A stretch of 7,619 nucleotides of DNA. Source: an uncultured Oscillospiraceae bacterium (GTDB lineage Bacteria > Bacillota > Clostridia > UBA1381). Position 1 is the first letter of the stretch. Each line of letters starts with the position of its first letter. A program made the translations under genes and the position numbers. The notes below the pieces were generated by a model. That model did not search any database. It saw only the letters and a program-made list of their open reading frames with translations, and was not told where the DNA came from. Below are positions 5,409-7,619 of the stretch, piece after piece. Where the stretch lies: positions 1 to 7,619 of the forward strand of contig CAMNAT010000088.1 of the NCBI GenBank assembly GCA_946531785.1. The letters are read 5' to 3'.

Positions 5409-6596
5409 CTATCTTACCATACAGTCTACTTCACCATCACGCACCCTCAGGGTGAATTCCTCGCCAGACTTGAAATCCTTCTTCGCCTTCAATACCCTTC
5501 CATCCTCCGATACAGGTATTGAGTATCCGCGTGTAAGCGTTGACAGCGGGCTGAGCGCATCCAGCTTTCCGCTGAGACTGCCAAGCCTTCCGCCGCGCTC
5601 AGATAAGCCCAATTTATAAGAATTCTCCGCCCGATGCGTAAGCATATCCAGCTTCTGCCTCAGCTCGTTTATCATATCCTCCGGACTGCGCGGTTCAAGC
5701 CGCTTTATACGCAGTCTGAGATTATCTATCCTTGCGCCTGCCGCCGAATGCAGCCGCGCACGGCATACATCCAGGAATCTTGCAAGCTCCGCCGATGACG
5801 GCACGCTTATCTCCGCCGCCGCGGACGGAGTAGGTGCGCGCAGATCCGCAACATAGTCGGCAATGGTGAAATCAGTTTCATGCCCGACCGCAGAGATCAC
5901 AGGTATTTTCGACGCAAAGATCGCCCTTGCTACACATTCCTCATTGAACGCCCAAAGATCCTCTATGCTTCCGCCGCCGCGTCCGACTATGAGCGTGTCA
6001 ACATTATTCTTCTCATTAAAATACTCGATAGCGGTCACTATGCTCTCCTTGGCACCGACGCCTTGAACGAGAGCCGGATATATGACCAGCTCCGCAAGCG
6101 GATACCGCCTCGTAGCAACATTTATAATATCCCTCACCGCCGCGCCTGTAGGTGCCGTCACAACGCCTATTCTTGACGGATATCTCGGTATGGGCTGCTT
6201 GAATCTCTCATCGAACAAGCCCTCCGACGCAAGCTGCTTTTTCAGTCTTTCATATTCAAGATACAACGCGCCGACGCCGTCAGGGACCATTTCTTCTATA
6301 TATAACTGGTACGCGCCGCCTGCCTCATATACCGACACTCTTCCGCGCGCGACCACCTTCATGCCGTCCGACGGCATAAACGCAAGCGTTGCCGCGGCTG
6401 AGCGGAACATCACAGCCTTAAGAACACTCGATTCATCCTTTAAGGTCAGGTAGATATGCCCCGACGAATGACGCTTATAGTTTGATATCTCGCCCTTTAC
6501 CCAAAGATTTGACAGCACGCTTTTGCTGTCAAGAAGTCGCTTTATATAATTATTTACACGCGATACGGTACCGATCACCTGCTGTGAATCATCCAT
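5409..6596 (-). CDS. xseA: Exodeoxyribonuclease VII large subunit
   Basis: This is the catalytic subunit of exonuclease VII, which acts on single-stranded DNA during repair. Residues 6 to about 105 form the N-terminal OB-fold (VSRVNNYIKRLL, LWVKGEISNYKRHSSGHIYL). The nuclease core runs from about 128 to 262: RIGVVTAPTGAAVRDI (142-157), the conserved GRGGGSIEDLWAFNEE (205-220) and GHETDFTIADYVADLRAPTP (238-257). Residues 265-345 are a long charged helical region that in the family carries the XseB subunits, and the C-terminal LTRGYSI (354-360) is also typical. At 395 residues it is shorter than E. coli XseA (about 456), the difference lying in the helical part, which is common in clostridia. 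It starts six bases after the TsaD-like gene. The preceding AAAGGA is inside that gene's last codons. Confidence 0.97.
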   Translation of the reverse strand: MDDSQQVIGTVSRVNNYIKRLLDSKSVLSNLWVKGEISNYKRHSSGHIYLTLKDESSVLKAVMFRSAAATLAFMPSDGMKVVARGRVSVYEAGGAYQLYIEEMVPDGVGALYLEYERLKKQLASEGLFDERFKQPIPRYPSRIGVVTAPTGAAVRDIINVATRRYPLAELVIYPALVQGVGAKESIVTAIEYFNEKNNVDTLIVGRGGGSIEDLWAFNEECVARAIFASKIPVISAVGHETDFTIADYVADLRAPTPSAAAEISVPSSAELARFLDVCRARLHSAAGARIDNLRLRIKRLEPRSPEDMINELRQKLDMLTHRAENSYKLGLSERGGRLGSLSGKLDALSPLSTLTRGYSIPVSEDGRVLKAKKDFKSGEEFTLRVRDGEVDCMVR

Positions 6597-6602
6597 CTCA
6601 TA

Positions 6603-7526
6603 TCATCCTTTCGCCGCCAGTGCCGCAAGCACCGCGACACCGACCGCATTATCACTTGAAAGCTCCGCTGAGCCGAAATACACCTCAGGCTCCGGCATAT
6701 TCATTAAGCCTTCTCTTATTATCATGTTTGACGCGACGCCGCCGACCACAAGCACCTTTTTTAGTCCGGTATCCTCCGCCGCATGCGCTATCGTCTTTAC
6801 AAGCACATCACGGATATATAAAAGCACCGAGCGTGCAGTTTTTGGAGCTTTTCCGTCAATACCGCGTAAAAGCTTCGTTTCCGCCCCTGACAGATTCATA
6901 TATGCGCCCTTTACCGATACAGGAAGCTTAAAGAACTCATCAGTCTCGTTTGCAAGCTGCTCCAGCTCTCTGCCGCACGGAAATTTCAGCCCCATTGCCA
7001 CGCCTGCGCGGTCAATAAGCTGACCCGCGCTAATGTCGAGAGTGCCGCCGATTATCTTGTTTCTGAACCCGATACCATCATACTCTGTACGCAGGATCTC
7101 TGTTGTGCCGCCCGAAAGATGCACAGATATAAACGGCTCACTAAGAAGCTCAAGCGCATTTGCGGAATATATACCCGCCATTATGTGCCCATCCTGATGC
7201 GAAAACTCATAAAGCCTTGCGCCAAGCGCCGCGGCGACCGCGCGAGCATATCCATGGCCGACTGTGAACACCGGCATATATGAGCCTTCCACGCTTCTCG
7301 GTCTTGTGCTGACACCTACCGCCGCGATCTCCCGTCCGGACTCCATAAGCCGTTCGGCGATCATATCGGGAAGCGCCCTGTTATGGATAAACACGCCATC
7401 ACTCTGACGGATGCCGCGCATCCCCTCTTTTACATCAAGTATCTTCCGGCTGTGCTTATATCCGGTGCCGTCATATACGGCAACAGATGTCGTATAATTG
7501 CTTGTGTCTATCCCAAGGGTCATCAT
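6603..7526 (-). CDS. TsaD/Kae1-like ATPase paralog (peptidase M22-like family), function unknown
   Basis: This 307-residue protein has the ASKHA nucleotide-binding fold of TsaD/Kae1. Phosphate loops are LGIDTSNYTTSVAVYD (4-19) and HLSGGTTEI (136-144), with VVGGVASN (260-267) and SSDNAVGVAV (290-299) near the end. The metal motif H110-QDG-H114 matches the HMEGH of TsaD. DISAGQLIDRAG (164-175) replaces the TsaD-type DDAAGEAFDK, with Gln for the conserved Glu. True TsaD makes the t6A base of tRNA with TsaB and TsaE and is usually about 335-350 residues. This shorter, diverged copy inside a nusB-xseA operon is more likely a paralog with an unassigned job. The nusB TGA overlaps the first two codons (ATGATG). 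AAGGA lies three bases before the first ATG and six before the second, so the start may be 7523. Confidence 0.85.
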   Translation of the reverse strand: MMTLGIDTSNYTTSVAVYDGTGYKHSRKILDVKEGMRGIRQSDGVFIHNRALPDMIAERLMESGREIAAVGVSTRPRSVEGSYMPVFTVGHGYARAVAAALGARLYEFSHQDGHIMAGIYSANALELLSEPFISVHLSGGTTEILRTEYDGIGFRNKIIGGTLDISAGQLIDRAGVAMGLKFPCGRELEQLANETDEFFKLPVSVKGAYMNLSGAETKLLRGIDGKAPKTARSVLLYIRDVLVKTIAHAAEDTGLKKVLVVGGVASNMIIREGLMNMPEPEVYFGSAELSSDNAVGVAVLAALAAKG

Positions 7527-7619
7527 AGATCCTTCAGGATAGCTCCGAGCACACCGTTTATAAATGACGGCTCCTGCTCATCACAATACTTCTTTGCAAG
7601 CTCGACCGCCTCGTTGATC
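7523..7619 (-). CDS. nusB: Transcription antitermination protein NusB (3' end only)
   Basis: Only the last 31 codons and the TGA stop are in the window; the gene enters from the right edge. The frame from 7618 gives INEAVELAKKY followed by SFINGVLGAIL, a typical NusB C-terminus in which the helix after the acidic turn ends in the conserved FINGVL block. NusB binds NusE and the boxA RNA sequence to suppress premature termination, chiefly of rRNA operons. Its stop overlaps the start of the TsaD-like gene, and nusB next to xseA and xseB is a frequent Firmicutes arrangement, which supports the call despite the short stretch. Confidence 0.9.
   Translation of the reverse strand, partial: INEAVELAKKYCDEQEPSFINGVLGAILKDL

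Noticed and set aside
4125..7023. Plus-strand open frames across the yuiD-ispA-xseBA-tsaD-like genes
   Set aside because: All overlap strongly supported minus-strand genes and have no recognisable motifs; several are simple reverse readings.

Overview
This window is an ordinary stretch of core chromosome from a Gram-positive, spore-forming bacterium of the class Clostridia. It probably comes from a gut or rumen Ruminococcus-like member of the Oscillospirales; the family assignment is inference from gene content and style. The clues are a YunB-type sporulation gene, a T-box leader in front of a threonyl-tRNA synthetase, a NusB/ExoVII/FPP-synthase cluster of Firmicutes type, moderate GC with AGGAGG-type ribosome binding sites, and a secreted-type protein with a long Ser-rich tail.

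Layout. Positions 1-911 (+ strand) hold the C-terminal part of a polysaccharide-deacetylase-like protein. It enters from the left edge and ends in a Ser-rich tail built of four 18-19-residue repeats. A hairpin at 925-951 separates it from everything to the right, which is all on the minus strand. The last minus-strand unit (3795 down to 970) starts with a consensus -35/-10 promoter, continues through a threonine T-box leader with terminator and antiterminator and a run of three hairpins, and then carries thrS and yunB. Upstream of that promoter (7619 down to 3831) lies a tight operon: nusB (only its 3' end is in the window), a TsaD/Kae1-like paralog, xseA, xseB, ispA and a YuiD-type divergent PAP2 gene. 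Its junctions are 4-bp overlaps or gaps of 6 to 12 bp.

How the genes work together. The right-hand operon mixes transcription antitermination (NusB), exonuclease VII (both subunits adjacent) and isoprenoid synthesis (IspA). The last gene is a small membrane protein that may handle polyprenyl phosphates. The thrS unit should be induced when uncharged tRNA-Thr accumulates, and yunB may be carried along by readthrough from thrS.

The points most worth a second look are: the deacetylase-like domain has lost the zinc-binding histidines and a later catalytic histidine; ThrRS lacks the TGS domain; three hairpins sit between the T-box terminator and the thrS ribosome binding site; and the TsaD paralog is embedded in the nusB-xseA cluster. 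I see no CRISPR array, insertion sequence, prophage, toxin-antitoxin pair, tRNA or rRNA, and no clear case for a wholly new multi-gene system.
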